43,177 nucleotides of DNA from Mucidula mucida (Eukaryota > Basidiomycota > Agaricomycetes > Agaricales > Physalacriaceae). Both the position numbers and the translations under genes were made by a program. Location: positions 1-43,177 of the forward strand of contig JADNYV010000294.1 in the NCBI GenBank assembly GCA_015501055.1, in the 5' to 3' direction. Positions 31,035 through 41,699 of this stretch are shown here, piece after piece. How positions within the stretch are numbered: the first letter of the stretch is position 1; every line of letters starts with the position of its first letter. The notes beneath the pieces were generated by a model that saw nothing but the letters and a program-made list of their open reading frames with translations, was not told where the DNA came from and did not search any database.

Positions 31035-32509
31035 TCATGACGCTGAACCAGCTATGAAGCGCATACTCTGCGCAACAATATCACCAAACGACAGCGTCTC
31101 ATCTAGCGGTTCCTCCTCCGCCTCCTCAAACCCAGGCCGCGCGAGCTTCCGAACAGTGCATCCATCTTCTGCGAGAGCAACAACGCGCGCGAGTGTGAGC
31201 ATAATCTCCGGAGAATACGTTGCCGGGTTTAGTGCCAGTTCCTACAATGAAGTCCGCATTAGTCGTCAAGCAAAAGTACATCGTTAGAAATTCACACACC
31301 TTCCACGCTAACACCCCGCCGACCTGGACATCGGTGGACGCAGCCGGTGCTTTGGTATCAAACGACGCTTCGGCATCTTTCCACAGAAGCTCCTCCGGTG
31401 AAGGTGCAGGATCGCCATAATCCAAAGACACGTCCTCGTTCGCCATTTCAACATCGAGAGCAGATTCCTCGAATACCGCAGGCTCATCTTTCGCTTTCCT
31501 CATGTTCTTTCTCGTCTTGCCCCACATACCGGCCTCGACGTCGACACTCGTCACAAACATGTTGCTCGGCAGGTTCTCTCTCTCCGAGGGAGGAATGAGC
31601 CGCCGCTGATTGAAGGGAAACGATGGCGTGGGTGCGGATTTTGGAGTAGATATCGAGGACGATGGTTCGTCTGAATTGAATATGATCTTGGCTGTTGCGG
31701 GTTTCTCCAAGGCTTGCTTGTACCCTTTCTTCTTGTTCTTGTTCCCGAGGGAGAACATCGAAAGATTGAGGGCGCTGTCGCCATTAGCGTCACCCAGTGG
31801 TTGTAGATTTGTAGTGGAGAGGTTTTTCGGTGGGGGTGGAGGGGTCTCGAATGGTATGCCTTGTTCGTGCTGCTTCTTGACGCGACGGCGTAGGTTTCGA
31901 CTACGGGTTTGGTGCGATCCTTGACCAGGTGGGACGTGGTGTTCATTGGACGCTACTTTACTAGTCACCACGTTATAACGTCGGTATTTAACGAAATAAG
32001 AAAACACGTACGACTGTATCGGTTGTGGTGGCTTTCTACCAATAGGTTTTTTGACTGGTGGACCATCCGAGCTGCTATCAGATTCAGAGTCTGATGATTC
32101 CGAAGAAGATGCATCTGAGGACGATTCGGAGGAGGATGAGGACGAGGAAGATATATGCGTATATTTCGCCTTTTTCGCGGATTTTCCGCCTGCAAAGAAT
32201 GTTAACTTGCTGGGCAAGTAAATGAAAACAAGGACATGCCAGTTGGTGTTGCTTTTCTCTTCAAACCTAGCAGATTTCCCTTCTGTTTGACGACGATCAA
32301 GTCGCCCTCCCGAACGATGCTGCCGGTCTCTGAGATGTCCAGGAGTTCAAAACCGTCCAATTCCAAAGTTAGATTTTCCGGCTTGGTTTTCAAAGTCGGA
32401 ATGGTGTTACAGAGCGACTTTTTCAAGTTGGTTATTGATTCATTTTCCGGACATGAGAACCAGGCCTTGGTGCCGGCAGAGGAGAATCGGCCTGTATTCG
32501 AAACCGCAT
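31035..32509 (-). CDS. Coilin homologue (Cajal-body scaffold), four exons, apparent 1-bp frameshift near the start
   Basis: Exons are 32509-32240, 32189-32012, 31960-31300 and 31241-31035. The protein begins MRFRIQADSPLP, like the coilin N-terminus (RLR.. ..PP.P), then TKAWFSCPENESITNLKK, LTLELDGFELLDISETGSIVREGDLIVVK, the ubiquitin-like coilin N-domain. The middle is a Ser/Glu/Asp-rich region followed by RSRNLRRRVKKQ. Near the end VQVGGVLAWK-ELALNPATYSPEIMLTLARVVAL matches the coilin Tudor-like domain. The start frame and the TKAW frame differ by one base near 32470. Total exon length is 1316 nt, one short of a multiple of three, so a single base appears missing. The first intron has GC-AG ends (GCATGT...TGCAG). 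Coilin organises snRNP maturation in the nucleus. Confidence 0.7.
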
Positions 32510-32858
32510 GGTGGTCGTGGTCGTAAGAGGTCAAGACGCGTTGTTTGTGCATGTGTCTCCGCGCGTCTGCAGACGCGATCTACATTCGAGTCCGACTTAT
32601 TTGTGAACTGGAAGCAATATTTGACGTATTAAGCCGATGTCAAAGTTTCCTCGCGTTCAGTTTTATGCCTTTCCCGGGCCTTTTCTCTGTTGCATGTCTG
32701 AATGAATTCCTTCATTTTTGAAAGATCCTTTCTGCGTCAAATCCATCTCAGATTCCGATACGAACAACGATGATCATGAACGAAGCACGCTTAATGAACC
32801 GCCGAAATTCCTTCAAAGAATGATTGTAATGTAAGAACGAACGACATTTCGGTGTCCG
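32510..32858. other. Intergenic stretch between the coilin homologue and the secreted-protein gene
   Basis: It should contain the coilin promoter (minus strand) and the 3' end of the next gene. No motif was assigned. Confidence 0.4.
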
Positions 32859-33549
32859 TTACAAGAACATGAAGCCAAGAACTGCAACAGTAGCACCGAT
32901 AGCAAGTTTGGAAGAGGCTTCGAGCATTCCAGCTGCATCAATGGTGCTCTGAGAGCCTGAGGCAGTAGAACTGGACGTTCCGGTTTTGGCTGCACCTCCC
33001 GACGTCTGAGTAACTGAAGCTGATGAATCTCCGGTTACTGCAGCTGTTGTGCCAATGGCCACTTCAAATCCAACAGCAGTCTCCGTTGCTGTATACGTGA
33101 TGCCATCTTGGATGCCCGAACAGATAGCCATGCCATCGCTCAGCGCACAGTCAAACCCGAGGGTCAAAGGCTCTGCTGCGTCCAGATCTTCGTAGGTGAA
33201 GTAGACGGAGTCTGGACCCTCTACGAGAGTTGCTGTACGTCAAGAAGCAGACGTCAATATAAGATTATAGGCAGGGAAAGAGCGGTTGCACGTACCTGTT
33301 CCTTCGAAACCTGATTCGTCATCCAAAGAGTTTGTATAAACGCCCTTCTGAACAGCGTACGTGGTTTTGTCGCCTTCTACACCGAGAACGTCGACACTGA
33401 GCGATTGTGGATCAAAGCCGGGGAAATAGAGGGATGTCACAGCAGCAGAAACACCTGTTTTTACCATGATGAGCTTTAGTCGATGCACGCTTCAAGTACA
33501 TACCCTGAACTGCAAACAGAGCACCGAAAGAAAGAGCGACGTGGACCAT
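32859..33549 (-). CDS. Small secreted, Ser/Thr-rich, probably GPI-anchored protein
   Basis: Exons are 33549-33504, 33454-33296 and 33232-32859, giving 192 residues. Introns of 49 and 63 bp have GTATGT and GTACGT donors. It begins MVHVALSFGALFAVQG, a short hydrophobic signal. A beta-rich domain follows (SLYFPGFDPQSLSVDVLGVEG, TYAVQKGVY, VYFTYEDLDAAEPLTLGFDCALS), then IGTTAAVTGDSS and a Ser/Thr/Gly linker, ending in a hydrophobic tail LAIGATVAVLGFMFL with no charged residues after it. That layout is the GPI-anchored cell-surface type common in basidiomycetes. Two Cys residues are visible. Specific function unknown. Confidence 0.75.
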
Positions 33550-34460
33550 CCTTTTAAGTACGATGTTTTGGTTGATGGGGAGAGAAAAGAGGTAGATACC
33601 ATTATAGCGAACAAAGATGGCTTTATATACACGTATGACAGGCACATTTCCCCTGTGCGCAAGATTTGCCGGAGTGAGTCGCGTGTGCGATGGTTATCAG
33701 ACAATATCAGAGGATCCAGACCAGTCAGTGACTCAGTGAGTCAGACGCCGACGGTATCGAGACAGCGGCGAATACGCGTTGAATGCGCGATTAGTAGCAA
33801 GCTGGACACGATTCGCGGAAGAGCAGACGACCTCAGAGTCGTACAGGTCGGGGTGAGCCCATAGAGGAGCGAGCTTTCAACAAGTTTGAACGAGCCCGTA
33901 TTTCTGGAGATGGCACATCAGCGCTCAAGACGAGATGTCAGCTTCGTGGTCGTATTTCCAAGGGGAAGCAAGGTGAGAGTTTGGTTCAAGGTATCCGGGC
34001 CGGTCCAGCCGGAAGGTCTTCGTCAAGAACCTGGACCAGGATTGTTGTTCGCTGCGTTGTCCTCTGGTTGTCCTCTGCAGTAAATCCCGGATTGGTTTCA
34101 ACATCTGCCAGTTGATCGATCTTCAAAACCTGCATTGGTAACTGTTGAGCCTGACTCGGAGAGGAGGCATTGTCAGTGTCACGGCGTTATCGCTTACGCC
34201 TTCAAATTCTTCCATCATCCTATACGCCAGGCAAACGCGCCCGTCGTTTTCAGCAGCAAGGATTCGACTAACAGGTGCGTCAACAGTGCTGTCCATATGG
34301 ATCAGTTGTGGACTCAGACTGCGTCTCTGCCAGCTTAGTCGCGCCGCGCGTGCCAGCAAGAGACTTGATTACTTTTACCAAGACAGAATAAAACTGTAAG
34401 TGTTTATTTGATTCTGCTCTCGCTCAATAAACGTGCGTGTATTCTTTAGTAAGGCTGCTC
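33550..34460. other. Intergenic stretch of about 0.9 kb
   Basis: It lies between divergent genes and should hold both promoters. A TATA-like TATATAAAG on the minus strand (33621-33629) sits about 75 bp upstream of the secreted-protein start. No further gene or repeat is recognised. Confidence 0.4.
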
Positions 34461-36080
34461 ATGGATGCAATCAACGTTGAACTATGCCCAAGATGTCGCG
34501 CCTCGATTGCGCTGACTTCATACACGCTGCCGTTTGAAGAGGACTTCGCCAGAGGATTTTACAACCCTTCGAGCACGGAAAAGTCCTCCATAGAGAGCAG
34601 CTTGAGCGACTCGTCCGCTGAGTTAGCGATGCTCACCGAGGAAATCCAGCGTGCCGAGGTATTGCTTCGTGCTCTGAAGATACACCACGCCCACCTTGAG
34701 AGGTATATCCATCGCACTACGCGTTTCATTCAATTTTCCCCCATCCGCCAACTTCCTACCGAGATACTTGGTATCATCTTTGCTTCGGCGTGTTCTTCCT
34801 GTCAAGAAGACGAATACAAAACTCCGCTTTCTATAAGCCTGGTCTGTTCCAAGTGGCGTCATATTGCCATGTCTACCCCTACTTTATGGACGAACATCTA
34901 CGTGGCCCCGTACTCGAGCGCCCGTGGCCTGCCCGTCTACCAATATTTTCTTCAACGATGTGGGATGATCCCAATCTCTGTCAAGGTGGAAGTTCCTGCC
35001 ATAGACCACCCTTATCAAGATGATGATGGTGTTATTCCCTTCAAAGGGACCTACGAGCATCATCTTGACGTTATGAGCGATATTTATGCGAGCTTTGCTC
35101 AGTGGAAGCATGCCGAGTTCCATATGAAGCAAGCAGACATCTTACTTTTGGAAGATCTGGATGATCGCTGGCGTCCCCAGATGAAGCAATTGAATTGTCC
35201 CATTCTCAAATCCCTTACGTTGGCGATAAGTGGTTATACTGCATCGTCCCGCCTGCCTAGAGTTTTCAGAGATGCTCTACTTTTGTCTTCTGTCAACATC
35301 ATCAACTGTCGCGAGAGCGAAGCTTTGTTGCAGATACCTGGTCTACCTTGGGAAAATATATGGCGCGTTCAAACCAATCAGCGGAATACGGCGAGCTTGC
35401 GGTACATGCAATACAACAGAGACTTTCAGGCTGGAATACTCGTTCTCAATGCAACAAATCAAACATCGAACTATTATACCCATTCCCCGCGAGCATGTCC
35501 GCTGAATATTACCACCCTTATCCTTGACCGGCCCTGGGCTTATGCCCTGTGTCAATTTCTTCGCTACGTGTCCATTCCCACCCTTGAAGCTCTCACAATA
35601 ATCTTCCGCGATCCCGAAAACACGCACCCCCGTTGTTTTAACCCGCTCCTCTCACTGCCGCTGTTTCTGGGTCATACCCATCGCAGACTGAACATGTTCA
35701 GTCTTATCATGTACGGCGGGTATAACGACAACGAGTGGGAACCGACGCTGGCGAACAGTCTGGTTGATGCGCTTCATGAGATGGGCCATCTCAAATCCCT
35801 ACAGGTCATTGAATCTAATAATGGACCGCCTGTGCTCAGCAAGAGACTGTTCGAGGAGCTGTCCGCTGATGCTCTCCTCCCCGAGTTGACGTCTCTTGAA
35901 TTGGTTTGGGCGGAGAGCCGCCAGCCCGATGAAGGATTGCTCTCCGCACTCTCGTTGCGCGCGGATGGTCGTCTCTCATCCGTTGTCCTCGGTATCCGTA
36001 ATGGGGGCAACCTTGGACCGGAGGCTCTGGAGTGCATGCGAAGTTTGCGACTGAATAATGTTCAAGCTATGTGTTGGTAG
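34461..36080 (+). CDS. F-box-like protein, type A, intact (539 residues)
   Basis: It is a single exon. The ATG at 34461 (MDAINVELCPRCRAS) was chosen as the first ATG in frame and matches the paralogues. Residues about 40-85 form a coiled coil (ELAMLTEEIQRAEVLLRALKIHH). The F-box-like start FSPIRQLPTEILGIIFASAC is at about 95-115, followed by EYKTPLSISLVCSKWRHIAMSTPTLWTNIYV, the usual agaric F-box-like core. The remaining ~400 residues are LRR-like (TTLILDRPWAYALCQF, LKSLQVIE, LTSLELVWAE, GIRNGGNLG). Such proteins bind Skp1 and pick substrates for SCF ubiquitin ligases, by family knowledge. It is the only fully open member here; copies at 14060, 25358, 37904 and 4988/9720 are broken. Confidence 0.85.
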   Translation: MDAINVELCPRCRASIALTSYTLPFEEDFARGFYNPSSTEKSSIESSLSDSSAELAMLTEEIQRAEVLLRALKIHHAHLERYIHRTTRFIQFSPIRQLPTEILGIIFASACSSCQEDEYKTPLSISLVCSKWRHIAMSTPTLWTNIYVAPYSSARGLPVYQYFLQRCGMIPISVKVEVPAIDHPYQDDDGVIPFKGTYEHHLDVMSDIYASFAQWKHAEFHMKQADILLLEDLDDRWRPQMKQLNCPILKSLTLAISGYTASSRLPRVFRDALLLSSVNIINCRESEALLQIPGLPWENIWRVQTNQRNTASLRYMQYNRDFQAGILVLNATNQTSNYYTHSPRACPLNITTLILDRPWAYALCQFLRYVSIPTLEALTIIFRDPENTHPRCFNPLLSLPLFLGHTHRRLNMFSLIMYGGYNDNEWEPTLANSLVDALHEMGHLKSLQVIESNNGPPVLSKRLFEELSADALLPELTSLELVWAESRQPDEGLLSALSLRADGRLSSVVLGIRNGGNLGPEALECMRSLRLNNVQAMCW

Positions 36081-36458
36081 TGGGCATTTCGAGATAGAAG
36101 GCGTGTGGAGAAAAATTGTACAGGTACCGTGCTCGCGTCTGAGAGGACCAGATAGTTTTCATACTAGAGCTGTTTTGCAAACAGGAGAACCCATTCGAAT
36201 CGTTAACTCACCTGCGCACTAAGTATCCGATTTGGTCCTTCTACGCTACAGGTGATGCAGCCAACGCGACTTACCGCTGCAGTACATACTCGTCTCTCGA
36301 AATCTGATCATTACCTTGAATCATCTGAACGTTTTTGCTCTAAGAACAATGTCGGGATCATTGGTACCGAAGGCCTTTTGGATCTAAGCATACACTCGGT
36401 GCAGGACTGATCGCGATAGTGATTACTACAGAGCTCATCGTAACAATCCACCACCACC
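36081..36458. other. Intergenic stretch between two F-box genes
   Basis: The first ~75 bp are shared with 14756-14830. Otherwise nothing is recognised. Confidence 0.4.
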
Positions 36459-37751
36459 ATGACTGATATCTTTCCGCCAGAGATATTCGATGCGATTTTG
36501 GATTATGTACATCTCCTCGATGCAGAAGCCAAATCCACTTACTACGCCATAGACTATAGCCTACGGATAAATTCGACCAAACCAGTCAAGACCCTCCTTC
36601 CCTGCTCCTTAGTCTGCCGATCATGGGTCCCTCGCACGCGTCTGCATATCTTCAACGCTATACATCTCCCACATTACGACGGCACTATCGCTGCCACGTT
36701 CGGCGCGCTCGTCGCGCATCCCCTCTGCACGTTCCGCTCACACGTTCGGCGGCTGAGCCTCCATGAAAGATACGGCCGGAGCCCTTCCGAGGCGCTCTGG
36801 ATGAACAGCGTTCTCCCGCAACTTGCGCTCCTAACAGGCGTGGAAAATGTATATATCTATCATGCGCGTTTCACCGATGTGGCCGAAGAGCAGTGGAGGG
36901 CGGGTCTGCCGCTTTTTGGACCGCATTTGAAGCACTTGGACATACAGTTTACACAATTTGACCAGGTCAGCCGTATGATGGAGCTCGTCTCACGTTGCAC
37001 GAATCTGGAGCATCTTGCCCTGCGGTATATTGATGAAGACTCGGATGGCGCTCCTAAAGGCAGTGATACAATCGTCCGGACACCGCCATCACGGTTTCTG
37101 CGGTCTCTAGCTCTACAAAGTGGGATTGCCATGAGCGCCGAGTTTATGACATGGCTTTGTCCTAGTCCAGGTTCAATTAAGGTCCCCACGGTTGAACTGA
37201 GAAGCATCAGTGTCGAAAACGCGCATCATGTTTCTCGCTTTCTGCATGACGTTGGGCCTTCAATTACTAGTCTAGCAATCGGATTCTCAGATTCATCATT
37301 TAGTTCAACGGACGGGCAAGGTGTGTGCGATATCACTGGGTCGATGTATGCGCTCTGATTGCACCAAGATGCATTTTGTCGCGTCGCCGACTTGACAACT
37401 CTCACCAACTTGGAGACTCTCCACTTTCAAGGACCCCTAACCACTTACCCCATTCACATAACACGAGGGTTATCGGCCAAGCACATCCCGCCTATCCTCG
37501 CTAAACTTGGTTCTCCTTCTCTTAAAGAGATTCGGTTTCATGTTTCGATGAAGGCGGCGGAAGATTTTGAAATAATTGATTGGGGGAGTATTGTGCTGAC
37601 GCTCAATAGCGCGCGTTATCCGACACTGGAGGTGTTGTCGTTCAGGCCCATCAAGGAGGATGTTTTGGAGGAGACGAAGGCGTGGTTGGACGAGCATGTT
37701 AGTAGTAAGCTCCGGAGGAATGTCGAGATCCGATGTGCGACATCGTATTGA
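36459..37751 (+). pseudogene. F-box/LRR-like gene of a third type, with one in-frame TGA
   Basis: It begins MTDIFPPEIFDAILDYVHLLDAE, with the core LLPCSLVCRSWVPRTRLHIFNAIHL, typical of agaric F-box proteins. LRR-like stretches follow (LPLFGPHLKHLDIQF, CTNLEHLALRYI, SITSLAIGFSDSS). A single TGA at 37356-37358 interrupts the frame; the same frame then continues LTNLETLHFQGPL and YPTLEVLSFRPI to TAA at 37751. I found no convincing intron that would remove the stop. Total length without it would be 430 codons. It may be a recent nonsense mutation, a sequence error, or an unusual splice. Confidence 0.7.
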
Positions 37752-37903
37752 AGGAGTTAGTACCCATTCAGGTGCATGAATACTTCTGCCAGTATGCATA
37801 TAACTTCACTGAAGACTGTACTGCAATCATTAAGAACCACTATTTCTATATCTATGGTACGTCGTCACACTTTGGACGCGAATCAGTCCGATTAATAGTC
37901 TAC

Positions 37904-39203
37904 CTACACAAAGAGGTGGGCTATTGCTACCAAAGAGTTGCTTGAATACCCTGCTGTCGCAGATTTGCCATACATCATGACAGTGAACGTCTGCAGTGCA
38001 CATCCGGAACGAGCCAAGAATGTAGGGAGAACGGAGAAGGGATTGATCCACTTTACTGAACTGAAGTGGCTAAGCGCGGTAGGCATCATTGTGAGGCTTT
38101 GGAGGGTGGGGATGGTAACAGATTGGAAGAAGAAGAGTATCGCGTTCGTCCAGGACACAGAATCCAGCACAAGGGTAGAGACGTGCAGACTAAACGGCAC
38201 ATGCACCTTAAGGGATGGTCGGAGAATGAGCGTTCGATTATTGCCATCCGCAAAGTCAGTGTGAAGATACGTCATGTCGCCAGCGTCGTCTACAGACCTA
38301 AGATTGTCCTCGTTGCCTTGAGTACAAAATTGGCGGAGCTGACACCAGGGTAATGCATCAACAACCGAATTCAAAGCCCAAAGTCTGCGGCTCTCGAGTG
38401 TGAAACTCGTCAAGATGGGTGCTCCATCAAACAAGCCATGTTGGGCAAGGAAAATGGACCCCTCGCCCTGGTCCACCAATGTCAGGGACTCCAAAAGAGT
38501 CAATTCCCGCCTGTGAGATTTCAAGAGCTCGATGTCATCTAGGAGTCATACACAGCTCGGCAACCTTCCACTGTGCACAATTTTGAAAAATAGCTGAGAC
38601 GAGCTCGACGTGATAAGCGTATGTCTCCTCGTATCGCAAGTTTTGGATATACTCTTGACGCTTTTTGTAAGCAATTTTGACCTTGACTGAAATCGGAACG
38701 TTCCCGCAGCGTTCAAGATAGTATTTGTACACATCGACCCCGCCATGCGAATGATAGGGCGCGATGTGTATGTGAGTCCATAATGAGGGTGTAGAGACCG
38801 CGATGTCACGCCATTTCGAGCAGGCGACACTGATGGAAAGCGGGGTTTTATATTCGCTGCGCCGGAACGACGTGCATGCGGACGCGAAGATGAGCCCGAG
38901 GACTTCCGTTGGAAGTTGTCGGATGGGAGAAGAGCACATATACAGTCTGCTCTGTTGTATGTGTCTGTCGAAACGCGCCTGGTGTGCTTTCAGCGCATCA
39001 AGTATTGACTCGAGGCGCGGAATTTCCTGCGCCAGAGCTGCCATGTCGGCAGACGTGTTCCCCAAGCTCTTCTCTATACAAGAGGCCTCGGATTGAGTAG
39101 GGTTCCGGTACGCTCTGACGAAGTCCTTTTCGTAGGATGGTTTGTATGAGGTTAGCGCAAATGAGGCATGGCATTTTGGGCACAGTTCCAGCGCAGAGGT
39201 CAT
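37904..39203 (-). pseudogene. F-box-like gene, type A, frameshifted and 3'-truncated
   Basis: It starts at ATG 39203, MTSALELCPKCHASFALTSYK, with a coiled coil near residues 45-70, then CSSPIRQLPTEVLGLIFASACTSF and YKTPLSISVACSKWRDI. The first frame ends at 38535 after VAELCMTPR. The continuation (LLESLTLVDQG, STLVLDSVS, FSVLPTFLARSGCALQTFTVMMYG) is in the next frame, so one base is gained or lost near 38540. The normal C-terminal LRR-like third is absent after AIAHLFV. This gene and its 3' flank (from about 37760) are the closest relatives of the broken copy at 3430-4988/9501-9720. Confidence 0.75.
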
Positions 39204-39618
39204 TGCCTTCAGAACACGTCAAGAAAACATAGAGAGAATGAAATGAGAGGCATACAAGAAGAGTAGAAAGAGTACGAAGGCAGACGGATCGCTATTCGGC
39301 GAGTTGCTGCGGGATACAAAGACTTCGGATGAGACAAGTACTTCGGGGTGAAAGTCATATAAGCACCAGGTTTCCCCTTCGTACACTTTTTAACACGGGA
39401 AGATTTGAGCCCTCACGGTAATATGCGAGGATGTTGATACTATCGCTGGTCGCCGTTGGGATACAAGATGGTCGCGCTAACGTGACCATTAATATTTATT
39501 GATGTACTTCAAAGTACTCAAGAGTAGTACTTACAGTCTGCCAAGTGTCATCATACATCGAGTCCCTACGGTATTACAACAGAACGAAATAAGAGTCGCG
39601 AGATGAGAAGAGTCCAAT
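39204..39618. other. Intergenic stretch
   Basis: It contains the upstream region of the F-box gene, part of which is shared with 9721-9800. Nothing else was recognised. Confidence 0.4.
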
Positions 39619-40393
39619 CTATGTACACGAGACGCCTAATTCGGGAAAATCGTAGGTTCCTGGAATCGCCACAGCACATCCAGCGCGGTCTTGATGTGAG
39701 TTGCAGTTAACTTGGTCGGCGGATTGAGCACAGCAGCGAACACAGAAACGGTTGGCGGAAGGCTCGATTCTAACGAGCAGTCGGACGCGGTTAATAAATG
39801 CATTGCCAAAAGGCTTACTGTTCAATGAAACTAGCACCATATCCTCCAAAGGTACACTGGGCGCCATTTGGGTACCGAACGTCGTATTGGCCGCCGTCGT
39901 CTGCCAAAGACATATGGAACTTGCTGGGGTCTATGCAGCCTGTAATCTGTACAAGGCGTGATAGTCCAAGAACGTTCGAAAGGAATCGCCTTGCCTGTAC
40001 ATATGAACCGTCATCCGCGTATTTCACGGCAGCGGCTGTAATGAAGCCATCGGGTATAGTATTATCGCACTGTCCAGAAGAATTGCTGCTGCAAAAGGCG
40101 ATTGCGTCGTTTTCGGCGTCCGCGATACTTTCTGCGCCAAGAGTCAGATACGCCACAAGAAAACGGTAGCGTGCTCACGTGAAGGCGTCGCAGGGGCTAG
40201 GATAGCAAAGTCGTCCCGGTCTTTGATATGGATTGTCGTCGAATCCATGGCTGGACCTGTCGGAGCCGGAGTAGGACGTGTATCTAAGCGTCGGATGAGG
40301 GGAAGGAGCATGGTATGACTGAGCACGAGATTTGAGGATTGCGCCCAGCGCGAGCATAGGGAGAAGCGAATAGTAAAGGGCGATGAGCTGCAT
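39619..40393 (-). CDS. Secreted cysteine-rich protein of a basidiomycete family (five exons)
   Basis: Exons are 40393-40327, 40283-40179, 40131-39995, 39946-39819 and 39769-39619, giving 195 residues. It begins MQLIALYYSLLPMLALGA, a signal peptide, joined through a 43-bp intron (weak donor GTGCTC) to a Pro/Thr-rich spacer. The mature part reads TTIHIKDRDDFAILAPATPS, IADAENDAIAFCSS, MSLADDGGQYDVRYPNGAQCTFGGYGASFIEQ, and ends NRFCVRCCAQSADQVNC ... GCAVAIPGTYDFPELGVSCT. Ten or more Cys suggest an extracellular disulfide-bonded fold. The intron at 39947-39994 has GC-AG ends (CAG|GCAAGG...TACAG). A shorter model starting at ATG 40248 lacks the signal peptide. I know of similar proteins in many mushrooms but of no function. 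Confidence 0.7.
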
Positions 40394-40649
40394 TGGTCGT
40401 ACAGGTGGTGGCTAGAGGAAGAGAGCTGGAGACGGCGACTCGATGGCGACGGCTATCGGCAGGAGCCCCCGAAAATACAACCAAATGTATGTTATGGTAA
40501 GTACTAGTGCGGCTAGTTTTGAACTTTTTGAGACTATGTTTGGTGTTTTTCCGGATAAGATCGAGCTTTTTTTGAAGTTCGGATTGGGAAGCAAGATCTA
40601 CCGTGCCGGGCCGAAGTGTTTGCCCAAATGAAAACTCGCGTTCGGCTAG
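40394..40649. other. Upstream region of the secreted-protein gene
   Basis: Nothing specific recognised. Confidence 0.35.
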
Positions 40650-41400
40650 GCTTCATGGCCCGTGTCTGTAGTCCCGATTTGGACTTAGCTAATCCAAATT
40701 GGGAGTTAGCAGCCGTGATGCCGATGACCGTGTTCTTGAACCAGCGATGCGCTTGTTGAGGACGCCAGTACCCTCATTGTCTGAAATGCTACCATCTTAG
40801 ATGTCTGGGTACCAGTTAGTGTTGTCTCCCGAGTGCATGCAATGCCTTTTTGGGCTCCAGGACCGTCAGCACCTCCTCCTGCCATATTCTTGCCACTTTT
40901 CCCTCTCTTCCGGGCCTCCATCTACTTTATCTTGATGTATCTGACCATTTAAACACCTAGGAGTCGATTTGAGCTGTCCCCGGACGCGTGCGACGCCTCG
41001 TTCAAGCTCCAGGCTCTTATTACCTCCTCCTGCCATATTATAGTCGTATTTCCTTCTCTCCCAAGGCGCCATTTACCTCCCCCCCCCATTGGATCCTGCC
41101 GCTTTCAATATGTGGGAATCGATTGGCATCGTCCTCTGGCGCGCGCGATGCCTCATTCCCGCTCCAAACCATGATTCCTCCAACTTCCATTCATCTGGGC
41201 GCCCTTTACTCCGCCTCAATGTCTCCAGGGATCTCGTTGCTGTAGACCCTCCTGTTTTAGACAAATAGGAATCAATTCCAGCTGGTTTCGGACTTGCACA
41301 AGTTCATGTTCCTACTTGAGAATACCCTCTCCTCCTTTCGACCATATTCTACTCATAATTTCTGTATTTCAAACTCCCACTACCACTGTATCAGAGAATT
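40650..41400. repeat. Diverged tandem repeats with a period of about 155 bp
   Basis: At least four units start near 40803, 40960, 41113 and 41267. Each opens with a variant of GGGAATCGATTGGCA, followed about 30 bp later by GCATGCAATGCCT / GTGCGACGCCTC / GCGCGATGCCTC and GCTCCAGG / GCTCCAAAC. A shared CACCTCCTCCTGCCATATT stretch comes next in the first two units, with degraded forms in the others. An earlier, weaker unit may begin near 40650. Short minus-strand frames in adjacent units look alike only because the DNA repeats. Confidence 0.6.
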
Positions 41401-41599
41401 ATAAAGGGACTGATGCTCTCTAAATCTATGTAGGGTGTTGAGTGACGAGTCCTTTGTATTCTGTCTGTTTGACTGGACAGAAATTTGTCTGTGTCTCTGA
41501 ACTTTACGCGCTGCAGGCCCCCCCCAAAAATTGAGGATTTACTTGCTAACAAGTCACAAAAAGCCTGTATGTGCGCGCGCCAAGGTACAGTATTTACAT

Positions 41600-41690
41600 C
41601 ACGCGGCTCAAACATCGCACCAGCCAAAAGTAAAAGCGGATTGGCAGTATTACTAACCACTAGACCACTACTGTACAATGGCCCGTTGCG
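41600..41690 (-). ncRNA. tRNA-like segment, probable SINE head
   Basis: On the minus strand an A box TGGTCTAGTGG (complement of 41657-41667) is followed 43 bp later by a weak B box TGTTTGAGCCG (complement of 41604-41614, 8 of 11). Downstream on that strand the sequence runs through GCGCGCGC to a region ending in a short G run (complement of 41519-41526). It has no tRNA fold that I can complete, so a decayed tRNA-derived SINE is the best reading. Confidence 0.45.
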
Positions 41691-41699
41691 CGGGCTACC

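Noticed and set aside
34123..34399. Small overlapping frames between the secreted-protein gene and the F-box gene
   Set aside because: No intron signals, no homology that I recognise, and frames on both strands overlap fully.
40706..41264. Short minus-strand frames with similar peptides as a repeat-protein gene
   Set aside because: Similarity follows the DNA tandem repeat; frames are short, broken, and lack joined exons.
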